From NCBI GenBank assembly GCA_030151245.1, contig JASLEF010000140.1:1-7838 (forward strand): a stretch of DNA of 7,838 bases, given 5' to 3'. Below the pieces are notes generated by a model. That model had not been told where the DNA came from. It ran no database searches and was given only the letters and a program-made list of their open reading frames with translations. The DNA comes from Ignatzschineria sp. (GTDB lineage Bacteria; Pseudomonadota; Gammaproteobacteria; Cardiobacteriales; Wohlfahrtiimonadaceae). Position numbers and translations under genes: made by a program. Of this stretch, positions 1 to 7,237 are shown one piece after another (positions within the stretch are counted from its first letter, which is position 1; every line of letters starts with the position of its first letter).

Positions 1-507
1 CATCAGCCAATGGTGGAAAGATCGATAGAGTCATTGCAATCAACTTCTATTAGCAGTCTATTCACTTATGGGCAAACCCGTAATAACTTTGTCTTTAATT
101 ATCTTGATTATCGATTGTGGCGTTCAATTATTGTTGAGGGAAACAAGCTTGATGAAAATGAAGATAAAGGCATTTATGAGGGCTTCGTCTTTACCTTTAG
201 AAGCTCTATCGAGCATTTTTATCCGCAAAATCCAACGGATATAGAGAATAAAAAGCAAGCGACTGAATTCCCACTACATTCATTTGGGAATCTTTGTCTG
301 TTGAGTGCCAGTAAAAACTCCCAGTTGAGTAATGATTTGCCGAGTTATAAACATAAGTATTTTGAAACAGCGCTGAAGGCGAAGAGAATTGATAGTTTAA
401 AACTTTATAAAATGATTCAAAAATTAAAAGCAGATGACACTTGGTTGAGTGAGCAGATTAAATTGCATGAATTTGAGATGTTGCAAATATTAGTAACGCC
501 TATTTAA
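1..507 (+). CDS. DUF1524 (HNH-type) nuclease, GmrSD/DUF262-like, C-terminal part only
   Basis: This is the C-terminal end of a protein whose frame is open to the left edge (His-Gln-Pro precede the first ATG at 10), so the real start is outside the window. Counting from that internal Met, residues 66-73 read SIEHFYPQ, which carries the HxxP motif of DUF1524 (His69, Pro72). FGNLCLLSASKNSQLSN at 92-108 and a Lys-rich YKHKYF follow, giving the conserved Asn and Lys positions of this HNH-like nuclease fold. In GmrSD-type enzymes an N-terminal DUF262 domain (ParB-like, NTP-dependent) precedes DUF1524, and the protein cuts foreign, often modified, DNA. Only the nuclease half is visible, so the DUF262 part is inferred. 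It ends 20 bases before the preferred hsdR start, which suggests co-transcription as cargo in a type I restriction operon. The domain call is firm; full length and specificity are unknown. Confidence 0.82.
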   Translation, partial: HQPMVERSIESLQSTSISSLFTYGQTRNNFVFNYLDYRLWRSIIVEGNKLDENEDKGIYEGFVFTFRSSIEHFYPQNPTDIENKKQATEFPLHSFGNLCLLSASKNSQLSNDLPSYKHKYFETALKAKRIDSLKLYKMIQKLKADDTWLSEQIKLHEFEMLQILVTPI

Positions 508-514
508 GGATGAT

Positions 515-520
515 GAGGAA
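515..520 (+). promoter_or_regulatory. Ribosome binding site that decides the hsdR start
   Basis: GAGGAA lies 7 bases before the ATG at 528. Two earlier in-frame ATGs (510 and 513) sit directly behind the stop of the previous gene and are partly overlapped by this site. Only AAGGA touching the ATG at 510 precedes them, which is too close to act as a Shine-Dalgarno. The downstream start also gives an N-terminus (MSNVGQRERATQNRV) typical of the family. Confidence 0.6.
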
Positions 521-527
521 TATAATC

Positions 528-3500
528 ATGAGTAATGTTGGTCAGCGTGAACGTGCGACGCAAAACCGCGTAGTGAAGTTTTTTCAGGAAGAACTTGGGT
601 ACCGCTATCTTGGCGATTGGCATGAGCGCGAGAATAATCGTAATGTAGAAGTGAGTATTCTCAGCGCATGGCTCAGAGCTCGAGGCGTAAGTGAGACGCT
701 CATTACTCGAACAATCCGAAAGCTTGACCACGAGACGGCATTGGGTGAGGGCAAACGCCTTTATCATGCCAATAAAGTCGTCTATAGTCTTCTACGTTAT
801 GGCGTAAAAGAGAAAGAAGGCGCGGGGGAACTGAATGAAACCATCTGGTTGATCGATTGGGAGAACCCAGAAGCCAATGATTTTGCGATTGCCGAAGAAG
901 TATCGGTGAAAGGCGAGAATAAAAAACGCCCTGATCTTGTGCTTTATGTGAATGGCATTGCCTTAGGGATTTTAGAGTTGAAGCGCTCATCTGTTTCTGT
1001 TTCAGAAGGGATTCGTCAAAATCTTGATAACCAAAAGCAGAATTTTATTCGTAATTTCTTTACGACGATGCAATTGGTGATGGCCGGCAATGATACGCAA
1101 GGGTTACGTTATGGCACGATTGAAACGCCGGAGAAATATTTCTTAGAGTGGAAAGAAGCGCCGGGCAATGGGCATGATCATAAGCTAGATGAGCATTTAA
1201 GTTTAATCTGTAATAAACAACGATTTTTACAGATTATTCATGACTTTATCGTCTTTGATGCCGGAATTAAAAAGACTTGCCGGCATAATCAGTACTTTGG
1301 CGTGGAAGCCGCGAAGCGTCATATCGCACGGCGAGAAGGCGGGATTATTTGGCATACGCAAGGATCAGGAAAGAGCCTCACAATGGTGTGGCTTGCTAAG
1401 TGGATTCATGAAAATGTTCCTGATAGCCGTGTTTTGATTATTACCGATAGAACGGAATTAGATGCGCAGATTGAAAAAGTCTTTACTGGTGTCAATGAAG
1501 ATATTTATCGCACTAAAAGTGGCGCGGATCTGATTGAGAAGTTAAACCAAGTCAATCCATGGTTACTCTGTTCTTTGGTTCATAAATTTGGGTCACGCAC
1601 AGAATCAGAAGATAACGATGAAGCCGCAGATGAATTTATTGCAGAGATCGCGAAGGTTATTCCCAGTGATTTTAAGGCTAAAGGGGATCTTTTTGTCTTT
1701 GTGGATGAGTGTCATAGAACACAATCAGGAAAGCTACATGACGCGATGAAAGCGATTTTGCCTGAAGCGATGTTTGTCGGATTCACGGGTACGCCGTTGA
1801 TGAAGAAAGATAAGAAGAAATCCATCGAGGTTTTTGGTAGTTATATTCATACTTATAAATTTGATGAAGCGGTTGCGGATGGTGTTGTTTTAGATCTGCG
1901 TTATGAAGCGCGCGATATTGATCAGTCTTTAACTTCCCCAGACAAAGTGGATGCATGGTTTGAAGCAAAAACAAGAGGATTGACGAACGTTGCCAAAAGA
2001 CAGTTAAAGCAGCGTTGGGGAACCATGCAGAAAGTGCTTTCAAGTCAGGATCGTCTTGGGAAAATCGTGAATGATATTCTGTTTGATCTAGAAACAAAAC
2101 CACGCTTATCGGATGGGCGTGGTAATGCGATGCTGGTTTGTGCGAGTGTTTATCAGGCTTGTCAGGTTTTTGATCTATTTAGTAGGACCGAGCTGGCAGA
2201 AAAAGTCGCGATTATTACCAGTTTTCAGCCTGTTGCTTCTACTATTAAAGGGGAAGAGACAGGGGAAGGTATCACAGAGAATCTCTTTAAATATGACGTT
2301 TACCGTAAGATGCTTGCACAGTTTTTTGATCAATCTGAAGAAGTGGCGGCAAAACGCGTAGAAGAGTTTGAGATCGAAGTTAAAAGAATGTTTGTCGAAG
2401 AGCCGGGGCAAATGCGTTTGCTGATCGTGGTGGATAAACTTTTAACAGGATTTGATGCCCCTCCCGCAACCTATCTCTATATTGATAAACAGATGGCTGA
2501 TCATAATCTTTTTCAGGCAATTTGTCGTGTAAACCGTTTAGATGGTGATGATAAGGAGTACGGTTATGTCGTGGATTATAAAGACCTCTTTATGTCGCTT
2601 GATAAGGCGATTACAGATTATACGCATGGCGCGTTTGATAATTACGATGAAGAAGACGTTGCAGGCCTTTTAAAAAATCGACTTGAGGAAGCGAAACAAG
2701 ATTTAGAAGATGCACTGGAAATGGTGAAAGCCCATTGCGAGCCTGTAAAAGCTCCCAAAAACACCACAGATTTTATTCGGTATTTCTGTGGGGAATCCGG
2801 TACAGAAGATAGTGACACATTAGAACGCGAAGCTCTACGAGTTGCACTCTATCAGGACGTTGCAAAGCTCGTAAGAGCTTATAGTAATATTGCAAATGAA
2901 ATGGAAGAGGCTGGCTTTACATTCAAGGAAGCAGAGCAAATAAAAGAAGATGTAATCTTTTATCAAAAAGTACGAGATGAGATCAAGGTGGCAAGTGGAG
3001 ATCTTGTCGAAATGAAACTTTACGAACCTGCGATGCGTAAGCTTCTGGATATGTATATTACAGCCGAGGAGAGTAAAGTGATGATGGATTTCGAAGAGTT
3101 AGGATTAATAGAGTTAATTGTCGAAAAAGGCGAGACAGGATTAGAATCATTACCTGAGAATATCCGCAATAATCCTGAGGCGATGGCAGAGACGATTGAA
3201 AACAATATCCGGAAAAAAATTGTTGATGAAAATCCTGTGAACCCCAAATATTATGAGCATATGTCGATTTTATTGGATGAAATTATTCAAGAAAGACGAG
3301 AAAGAGCCATTAATTATCAGGAGTATTTGGAACAGATTTTAGAATTATCCAAGCAAGTTGTGAAGCCTAATACCAATAGAGATAATTATCCGGTATCTAT
3401 GGATAATAATGCTAAACGTGCGCTTTACGATAACTTGGGGGAGGATGCTGTATTGGTTACGCAGATTGATAGCGCTATCTGTTTAACAAAGAAAGCTGAC

Positions 3501-3623
3501 TGGATAGGGGATCGATTTAAAGAGCGCGAGTTGATGAATGCCATTCGAAAAGTCGTGAATGATGAGTCTTTAGATATCCAAATGATTATGTCACTTGTAA
3601 AAGCGCAAGAAGAGTATCACTAA
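528..3623 (+). CDS. hsdR: Type I restriction enzyme R subunit (HsdR), ATP-dependent DNA translocase/endonuclease
   Basis: This is the motor and nuclease subunit of a type I restriction-modification complex (R2M2S). It hydrolyses ATP to pull DNA past the enzyme and cleaves unmethylated foreign DNA far from the recognition site. The protein has 1031 residues, near the length of EcoR124-class HsdR, with no frameshift. An N-terminal PD-(D/E)xK nuclease shows RPDLVLYVNGIALGILELK, with Asp136, Glu150 and Lys152. The SF2 helicase motor follows: Walker A GSGKS at about 279-283, VFVDECH with the DECH box at 393-396, GFTGTP at about 418-423, VVDKLLTGFDAP near 633-644 and QAICRVNR at 663-670. The C-terminal third is Glu/Lys-rich and helical, as in the region that docks HsdR to the methyltransferase core. 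ATG 510 would add six residues. hsdM and hsdS are presumably upstream, outside the window. The metallopeptidase gene starts inside this stop codon. Confidence 0.96.
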   Translation: MSNVGQRERATQNRVVKFFQEELGYRYLGDWHERENNRNVEVSILSAWLRARGVSETLITRTIRKLDHETALGEGKRLYHANKVVYSLLRYGVKEKEGAGELNETIWLIDWENPEANDFAIAEEVSVKGENKKRPDLVLYVNGIALGILELKRSSVSVSEGIRQNLDNQKQNFIRNFFTTMQLVMAGNDTQGLRYGTIETPEKYFLEWKEAPGNGHDHKLDEHLSLICNKQRFLQIIHDFIVFDAGIKKTCRHNQYFGVEAAKRHIARREGGIIWHTQGSGKSLTMVWLAKWIHENVPDSRVLIITDRTELDAQIEKVFTGVNEDIYRTKSGADLIEKLNQVNPWLLCSLVHKFGSRTESEDNDEAADEFIAEIAKVIPSDFKAKGDLFVFVDECHRTQSGKLHDAMKAILPEAMFVGFTGTPLMKKDKKKSIEVFGSYIHTYKFDEAVADGVVLDLRYEARDIDQSLTSPDKVDAWFEAKTRGLTNVAKRQLKQRWGTMQKVLSSQDRLGKIVNDILFDLETKPRLSDGRGNAMLVCASVYQACQVFDLFSRTELAEKVAIITSFQPVASTIKGEETGEGITENLFKYDVYRKMLAQFFDQSEEVAAKRVEEFEIEVKRMFVEEPGQMRLLIVVDKLLTGFDAPPATYLYIDKQMADHNLFQAICRVNRLDGDDKEYGYVVDYKDLFMSLDKAITDYTHGAFDNYDEEDVAGLLKNRLEEAKQDLEDALEMVKAHCEPVKAPKNTTDFIRYFCGESGTEDSDTLEREALRVALYQDVAKLVRAYSNIANEMEEAGFTFKEAEQIKEDVIFYQKVRDEIKVASGDLVEMKLYEPAMRKLLDMYITAEESKVMMDFEELGLIELIVEKGETGLESLPENIRNNPEAMAETIENNIRKKIVDENPVNPKYYEHMSILLDEIIQERRERAINYQEYLEQILELSKQVVKPNTNRDNYPVSMDNNAKRALYDNLGEDAVLVTQIDSAICLTKKADWIGDRFKERELMNAIRKVVNDESLDIQMIMSLVKAQEEYH

Positions 3624-4339
3624 TGATAGAAATCACTATCGGTTCTATTACTATGGCGCTCTACCGAAAACAGATTAAAAACCTGCATATTAGTGTATTG
3701 CCACCCGATGGAAGGGTGCGAATTTCTGCGCCTGAACATATGACAGAAACCGCCATTAGGATGGCGGTTATTCATCGAATTCCTTGGATTAAGAAGCAGC
3801 AGAGAGATTTTTCGTTGCAATTAAGACAGTCAGAGAGAGAGATGGTTAGTGGGGAAAGTCACTATTTATGGGGCAAACGTTACCGTCTTGAGATGATTGA
3901 GAGATATGGTAAGCACGAAATGATCCTACATCATGGTCGTTTACAGCTCTTTGTAAAGCCAGGAACGACAAGAGAGAATCGGCAAAAGGTTGCACAAAAA
4001 TTTTATCGTAATGCGGTAAGGGAAGCGCTGCCGGCACTGATGCAAGAATGGAGTGAGAAAATGGCATTAACGCTTCCTTCTTGGCAAGTTCGAAGAATGC
4101 GGACAATTTGGGGCAGTTGTAATCGAGAGAAGCAAAGAGTTTTAATTAATTCTGAGCTCGCTAAAAAACCGATTGAATGCTTAGAATATATTGTGGTGCA
4201 TGAGTTAGCGCATTTAATTGAGCGACTACACAATGATCGTTTCCGAGATATTTTGGATGAACATCTTCCTGATTGGCGGGAACGACGTTCCCTTTTGCAA
4301 AAGATGCCGCTTTCTGATGAAAATTGGATGTTTAGGTAA
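3623..4339 (+). CDS. M48/YgjP-like (DUF45) zinc metallopeptidase linked to hsdR
   Basis: A 238-residue predicted cytoplasmic zinc metallopeptidase of the YgjP/SprT-like (DUF45, M48-type) family. The metal site is VVHELAHLIERLHNDRF: His193, Glu194 and His197 form HExxH, and His203 is the expected third ligand. WGSC at 163-166 and the N-terminal block NLHISVLPPDGRVRISAP (20-37) are also family hallmarks. No signal peptide or membrane segment is seen. The ATG shares its A with the last base of the hsdR TAA (TAATG), so translation is probably coupled and no separate Shine-Dalgarno is needed. The next Met, at codon 11, would cut into the conserved N-terminal strand. Genes of this family often sit beside hsdR in type I loci. 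A role in turning over the restriction subunit or another partner is an attractive but untested idea. The family is clear; the substrate is unknown. Confidence 0.9.
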   Translation: MIEITIGSITMALYRKQIKNLHISVLPPDGRVRISAPEHMTETAIRMAVIHRIPWIKKQQRDFSLQLRQSEREMVSGESHYLWGKRYRLEMIERYGKHEMILHHGRLQLFVKPGTTRENRQKVAQKFYRNAVREALPALMQEWSEKMALTLPSWQVRRMRTIWGSCNREKQRVLINSELAKKPIECLEYIVVHELAHLIERLHNDRFRDILDEHLPDWRERRSLLQKMPLSDENWMFR

Positions 4340-4392
4340 TAGCCTGTAATAACAATATTGAAGGTGCTATTTGAAAAGATCTTTTATTTTTT
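4338..4392 (+). terminator. Weak terminator candidate after the restriction operon
   Basis: Right at the metallopeptidase stop, AATAGC (4338-4343) can pair with GCTATT (4366-4371). Next come the palindrome AAAAGATCTTTT (4374-4385) and a T-rich run to 4392. The stem is short and AT-rich and the T-run does not directly follow it, so this is not a canonical intrinsic terminator. Its position between two unrelated operons is the main support. Confidence 0.3.
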
Positions 4393-4397
4393 AAGCA

Positions 4398-4417
4398 TTG
4401 TTGAAATGATTCAACAA
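4398..4417. repeat. Perfect 8-bp inverted repeat with a 4-base loop
   Basis: TTGTTGAA, loop ATGA, then TTCAACAA. The stem is perfect, but neither strand has a T-run directly after it, so it does not qualify as an intrinsic terminator. It overlaps the last codons of the unsupported minus-strand frame. It could be an RNA hairpin at the end of the restriction operon transcript or a protein binding site. Confidence 0.5.
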
Positions 4418-4779
4418 GAGATCAAAAATTTTATTAAGAAGATCAAGAGACAGTAATCCCTCGTGATTGATATTAAATGAGGGTGAAGAATAAGTTTGTT
4501 GAGGATTAGTTCTCATTTCATTAAGGGGGTTGATGCCTATCAAGTAAGCTACAAAAAGTATCATTAATACAGTCATGTATGACTAATTACCGGATGTTTT
4601 TGATAAAGAGATATAAGTTTTTAGGCTCAGTTATACGGTACGTAAGTTGTAGAAATAGCCATATCTATAATATTGCTTTGGCTAGTGCTTATATTTTCTG
4701 TAATTTGTAATAATTTTTATCATAAAGCGTTGTTTTTTTGTTTATATTATTAAAATAAATAGCATCATACGATTGTATG

Positions 4780-4814
4780 AATTGTTCAAGTGTATTTGAT
4801 ACTTTCGAACAATT
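4780..4814. promoter_or_regulatory. Operator-like inverted repeat upstream of the amidase-permease operon
   Basis: AATTGTTC (4780-4787) is matched by its exact reverse complement GAACAATT (4807-4814). The arm starts are 27 bases apart, between two and three helical turns. The symmetry continues imperfectly inward (AGTGTAT against ATACTTT). It lies about 95-130 bases before the GTG start and abuts the candidate -35 at 4813, a suitable place for a dimeric regulator. No regulator gene is present in the window, so the binding protein is unknown. Confidence 0.4.
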
Positions 4815-4842
4815 GATTAGAAGCTCATAGATCGTTCATTAT
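4813..4842 (+). promoter_or_regulatory. Candidate sigma-70 promoter for the amidase-permease operon
   Basis: TTGATT (4813-4818) and CATTAT (4837-4842) are 18 bases apart, each matching the -35 or -10 consensus at four positions. An alternative -10, TATAAC at 4877-4882, matches better but lacks a good -35. In such AT-rich DNA chance matches are common, so this is only a best guess. It would leave a leader of roughly 60 bases. Confidence 0.3.
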
Positions 4843-4894
4843 GTTTGATAGGTTTTATTTATGCCTCAGCTAGTTTTATAACAATTTAATAAAC

Positions 4895-4900
4895 AAGGAG
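4895..4900 (+). promoter_or_regulatory. Ribosome binding site supporting the GTG start of the amidase
   Basis: AAGGAG ends 9 bases before the GTG at 4910. No ATG is better placed, and starting here preserves the first beta strand (MITLELAQLS) of the nitrilase fold. Confidence 0.75.
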
Positions 4901-4909
4901 AAGTTTAAC

Positions 4910-5725
4910 GTGATTACTTTGGAGTTAGCGCAATTATCATTAACAGATGGGGATATAGAAGGAAATTTGGAGAAAGCCTTAAAGGTTATTGATAAAGCAT
5001 CAAATCAAACAGATATTATAATTTTTCCTGAAACTTATTTTTCTGGCTTCCCTAAGAAAGAGAATATTGAAAGTTTGTCACAAACGGTTGAAGGAGAGAT
5101 TATTAGGTCTTTAGAGAAGGCATCAAAGGAGAGAGGAGTAGCGATTGTCGCTGGATTTTCCGAAAAGAGGGGAGGAGAATTTTATAATAGCTCTGTCTTT
5201 ATTTCTCCGGAGAATGGCTTGCTCGCTTGTTATAGTAAAACTCATATGTGGTTAACGGATAGAGGTTTATTTACCCCAGGGGATCGTTTTGTGAGTTTTG
5301 AGTGGAGAGGGGTTAGAATTGGGCTTTTAATTTGTTTTGATATTGAGTTTCCAGAAGCGGGGCGAGCAAATGCTTTGCTGGATGTGGACTTGCTTTTAGT
5401 AACTAATGGAAATATGGATCCATACGGAGATACTCATCGGACTGCAATTAAAGCTAGAGCGCAAGAGAATCAATATTATGCAGCCTTTGTTAATCGAGTA
5501 GGTGGTGATAGTCTGGGGCATATATTTTCTGGTGGTAGTTGTGTAGTTAATCCTTTTGGAGAGTTATTGTGTGAAGCTGGAAGAGAAGAGTGTGTTCAGA
5601 TTATTACGATAGATCTGTTGTCCCGTCATAAGTACAAGAAAGAGTATGATTATCTTTCAGAAAGAGCTTTGCGATATAGCTCCCAAATAGAGCGTAAAGA
5701 TAATAATTTAGAGCTGCTTATTTGA
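4910..5725 (+). CDS. Carbon-nitrogen hydrolase (nitrilase-superfamily amidase)
   Basis: A 271-residue cytoplasmic hydrolase of the nitrilase superfamily, which cleaves non-peptide carbon-nitrogen bonds through a cysteine thioester intermediate. The triad is intact: Glu41 in FPETYFSGF, Lys110 in YSKTHMW and Cys142 in LLICFDIEFPEAGR. ARAQENQYYAAFVNRVG near 182-198 and SGGSCVVNPFGELL near 207-220 are also typical. Length is normal for the single-domain amidase branch, which includes omega-amidases, N-carbamoyl amidases and R-amidase-type enzymes. The sequence alone does not choose a substrate. FDIEFPE and the lack of an extra domain argue for an amidase rather than a true nitrile hydratase-type activity. 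The start is GTG with a good AAGGAG. The gene is followed after 28 bases by a PuuP-like permease, so the substrate is probably a small compound imported by that permease or made from it. It is more AT-rich than the hsd genes. Confidence 0.9.
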   Translation: MITLELAQLSLTDGDIEGNLEKALKVIDKASNQTDIIIFPETYFSGFPKKENIESLSQTVEGEIIRSLEKASKERGVAIVAGFSEKRGGEFYNSSVFISPENGLLACYSKTHMWLTDRGLFTPGDRFVSFEWRGVRIGLLICFDIEFPEAGRANALLDVDLLLVTNGNMDPYGDTHRTAIKARAQENQYYAAFVNRVGGDSLGHIFSGGSCVVNPFGELLCEAGREECVQIITIDLLSRHKYKKEYDYLSERALRYSSQIERKDNNLELLI

Positions 5726-5742
5726 GCTTAAAAATATATTAA

Positions 5743-5750
5743 GGGAGGAA
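5743..5750 (+). promoter_or_regulatory. Strong Shine-Dalgarno supporting the TTG start of the permease
   Basis: GGGAGGAA ends three bases before the TTG at 5754, with the GGAGG core five bases away. No ATG lies in the following codons before the first membrane helix (the next Met is codon 21), so the rare TTG start is well supported. Confidence 0.8.
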
Positions 5751-5753
5751 ATT

Positions 5754-7067
5754 TTGGAAAAATTAACTAGAACATTGTCATTACCCTTTGTGGTCTTGTT
5801 TGGGATAACGTATATGACGCCTATTATTGTTTTAGGCACTTTTGGTGTATTGGCAACTATAACCGAAGGGCATGTACCAACAGCTTACTTGTTAGCTTCT
5901 ATTGCAATGTTATTTACAGCGCTTAGTTATAGTAAAATGGCAGCTAGATTTCCTGTATCTGGATCAGCATATACTTATGTGAGGATGGGAATTAATAGCC
6001 AGTTCGGTTTTATCGCTGGATGGGTCATCTTATTAGATTATCTTTTTTTACCTATGGTTATTTGGTTGATAGGAGGTTCATTTTTATTTGATGCCTTTCC
6101 TTCTATCTCTTTAGGGGGTTGGGTTGCAATCTTTATTATAAGTACAACAGTTATTAATATTATAGGTTTGCAGTTAGCTAAAGTTGTAAATTCTGTTTTA
6201 ATGTTAACTCAAACATTGATTATATTAGCTTTTATTGGTCTTGCTATTCACTATATTACAACTGATGGAACGATGCCTTTATGGTCATTACAAGCATTAT
6301 GGGGAGATGATGCGAAGTTGCCTTCTATCGTCGCAGGAGCTTCTGTTGCATGTTATTCTTTTTTAGGTTTTGATGCAGTCACGACATTAGCTGATGAGAC
6401 AAAAAATCCACAAAAAACTATTCCAAAAGCGATTATCTTAACAACTTTATTGGGGGGAGGTATTTTTGTGATAGCGTCTTATTTTGTACAAACAGCCCAT
6501 CCTTCATTTGTTTTTGAAAATACGGATGCAGCTGCAACACAAATAGCTAAAAATATTGGTGGAGATATTTTTGTAACAATATTTTTAATAGGTTTGATTG
6601 TGGGGCAGTTTGCATCTGGGATTTCTGCTCAAGCTAGTGCTTCAAGATTATTATACGCGATGGGAAAAGATGGTGTTTTTTACAAAAAGATTTTTGCAAA
6701 TTTACATAAAAATTATAGAACTCCCCAATTTAATATTATATTTTGTGGCGCAGTAGCAATTATAGCGCTTTTTGTTGATGTTATGACTGCTGCGTCGTTT
6801 ATAAATTTTGGGGCATTTTTAGCTTTTATAATGGTTAACATATCTGTAATTAATTACTTTTGGATTAAACAGAAAGAACGAAAATTGTTGGGTTATTTAA
6901 TTTTTCCAAGTTTAGGGTTAGTCGCTACTTTTTTATTATTCTTAAGTTTGGATAGTATTGCTTTAACTTTAGGTGGGATTTGGCTAGTCATAGGTCTAAT
7001 ATATTTAGCGTATATTACAAAATTATTTACGCAACCACCACCACAGATAGCTTTCGAAGAAGAGTAG
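5754..7067 (+). CDS. APC-superfamily amino acid/polyamine permease, PuuP-like
   Basis: A 437-residue inner-membrane transporter with about 12 hydrophobic helices, near the length of APC-family amino acid and polyamine importers. The first helix contains the broken motif FGITYMTPIIVLGTFG (about 16-31). FPVSGSAYTYVRMGINSQFG (66-85) follows helix 2 and FLGFDAVTTLADETKNPQKT (203-222) helix 6. SASRLLYAMGKDG (295-307) follows helix 8. These motifs match the branch that includes the putrescine importer PuuP, but polyamine specificity cannot be read from them. It is the second gene of an operon with the upstream amidase, 28 bases apart, and is followed by a strong terminator, so the two are probably a self-contained uptake-and-hydrolysis unit. 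Start is TTG with a strong GGGAGG. The C-terminus is short and acidic (FEEE). Confidence 0.9.
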   Translation: MEKLTRTLSLPFVVLFGITYMTPIIVLGTFGVLATITEGHVPTAYLLASIAMLFTALSYSKMAARFPVSGSAYTYVRMGINSQFGFIAGWVILLDYLFLPMVIWLIGGSFLFDAFPSISLGGWVAIFIISTTVINIIGLQLAKVVNSVLMLTQTLIILAFIGLAIHYITTDGTMPLWSLQALWGDDAKLPSIVAGASVACYSFLGFDAVTTLADETKNPQKTIPKAIILTTLLGGGIFVIASYFVQTAHPSFVFENTDAAATQIAKNIGGDIFVTIFLIGLIVGQFASGISAQASASRLLYAMGKDGVFYKKIFANLHKNYRTPQFNIIFCGAVAIIALFVDVMTAASFINFGAFLAFIMVNISVINYFWIKQKERKLLGYLIFPSLGLVATFLLFLSLDSIALTLGGIWLVIGLIYLAYITKLFTQPPPQIAFEEE

Positions 7068-7142
7068 ATAAATTGATGATAAAAAGCCATTGAATCATAG
7101 AGGCAACATCATAAAATTGGATAGTTTAGAAATTATAATAAT

Positions 7143-7190
7143 AAGGACTAAGATTCGATAATCTATCGGACTTAGTCCTTTTAGTTTTTT
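7143..7190 (+). terminator. Strong rho-independent terminator after the permease
   Basis: AAGGACTAAG (7143-7152) pairs perfectly with CTTAGTCCTT (7171-7180). The stem then extends by TTCGATA with TATCGGA (one G-U pair, one bulged A at 7153) around an ATC loop. The run TTAGTTTTTT follows at once. It lies 75 bases after the permease stop and should end the amidase-permease transcript. The opposite strand is also fairly T-rich beyond the stem, so weak two-way action is possible. Confidence 0.9.
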
Positions 7191-7237
7191 CCATTTGTGT
7201 ATTTATAAAATATCTCAATAAAATATATTTACTTTCC

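Larger units (their letters stand above)
4340..4909. other. 570-base AT-rich intergenic spacer between two operons
   Basis: No well supported gene lies here. The longest frame is on the minus strand, 4576 down to 4391: 61 codons, beginning MTVLMILFVAYLIGINPLNE, hydrophobic at first and then polar. It has no recognisable Shine-Dalgarno upstream and I recognise no family, so I do not call it as a gene. CCCTC (4459-4463) and GAGGG (4479-4483) form a small imperfect stem. From about 4700 the sequence becomes very AT-rich, as in a promoter region, and leads into the operator-like repeat and ribosome binding site of the amidase gene. Confidence 0.6.

Noticed and set aside
504..4233. Several 60-110 codon frames on the minus strand and in other + frames inside hsdR and the metallopeptidase gene (for example 703-990, 1783-2103, 2175-2411, 3020-3247 and 3846-4106)
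   Set aside because: They lie fully within well supported genes on the + strand, show no domain or motif, and have the composition expected of antisense or shifted reading of a coding sequence.
6893..7090. Minus-strand 65-codon frame overlapping the permease 3' end
   Set aside because: It is antisense to the last two membrane helices of the permease, has no recognisable family and no ribosome binding site.
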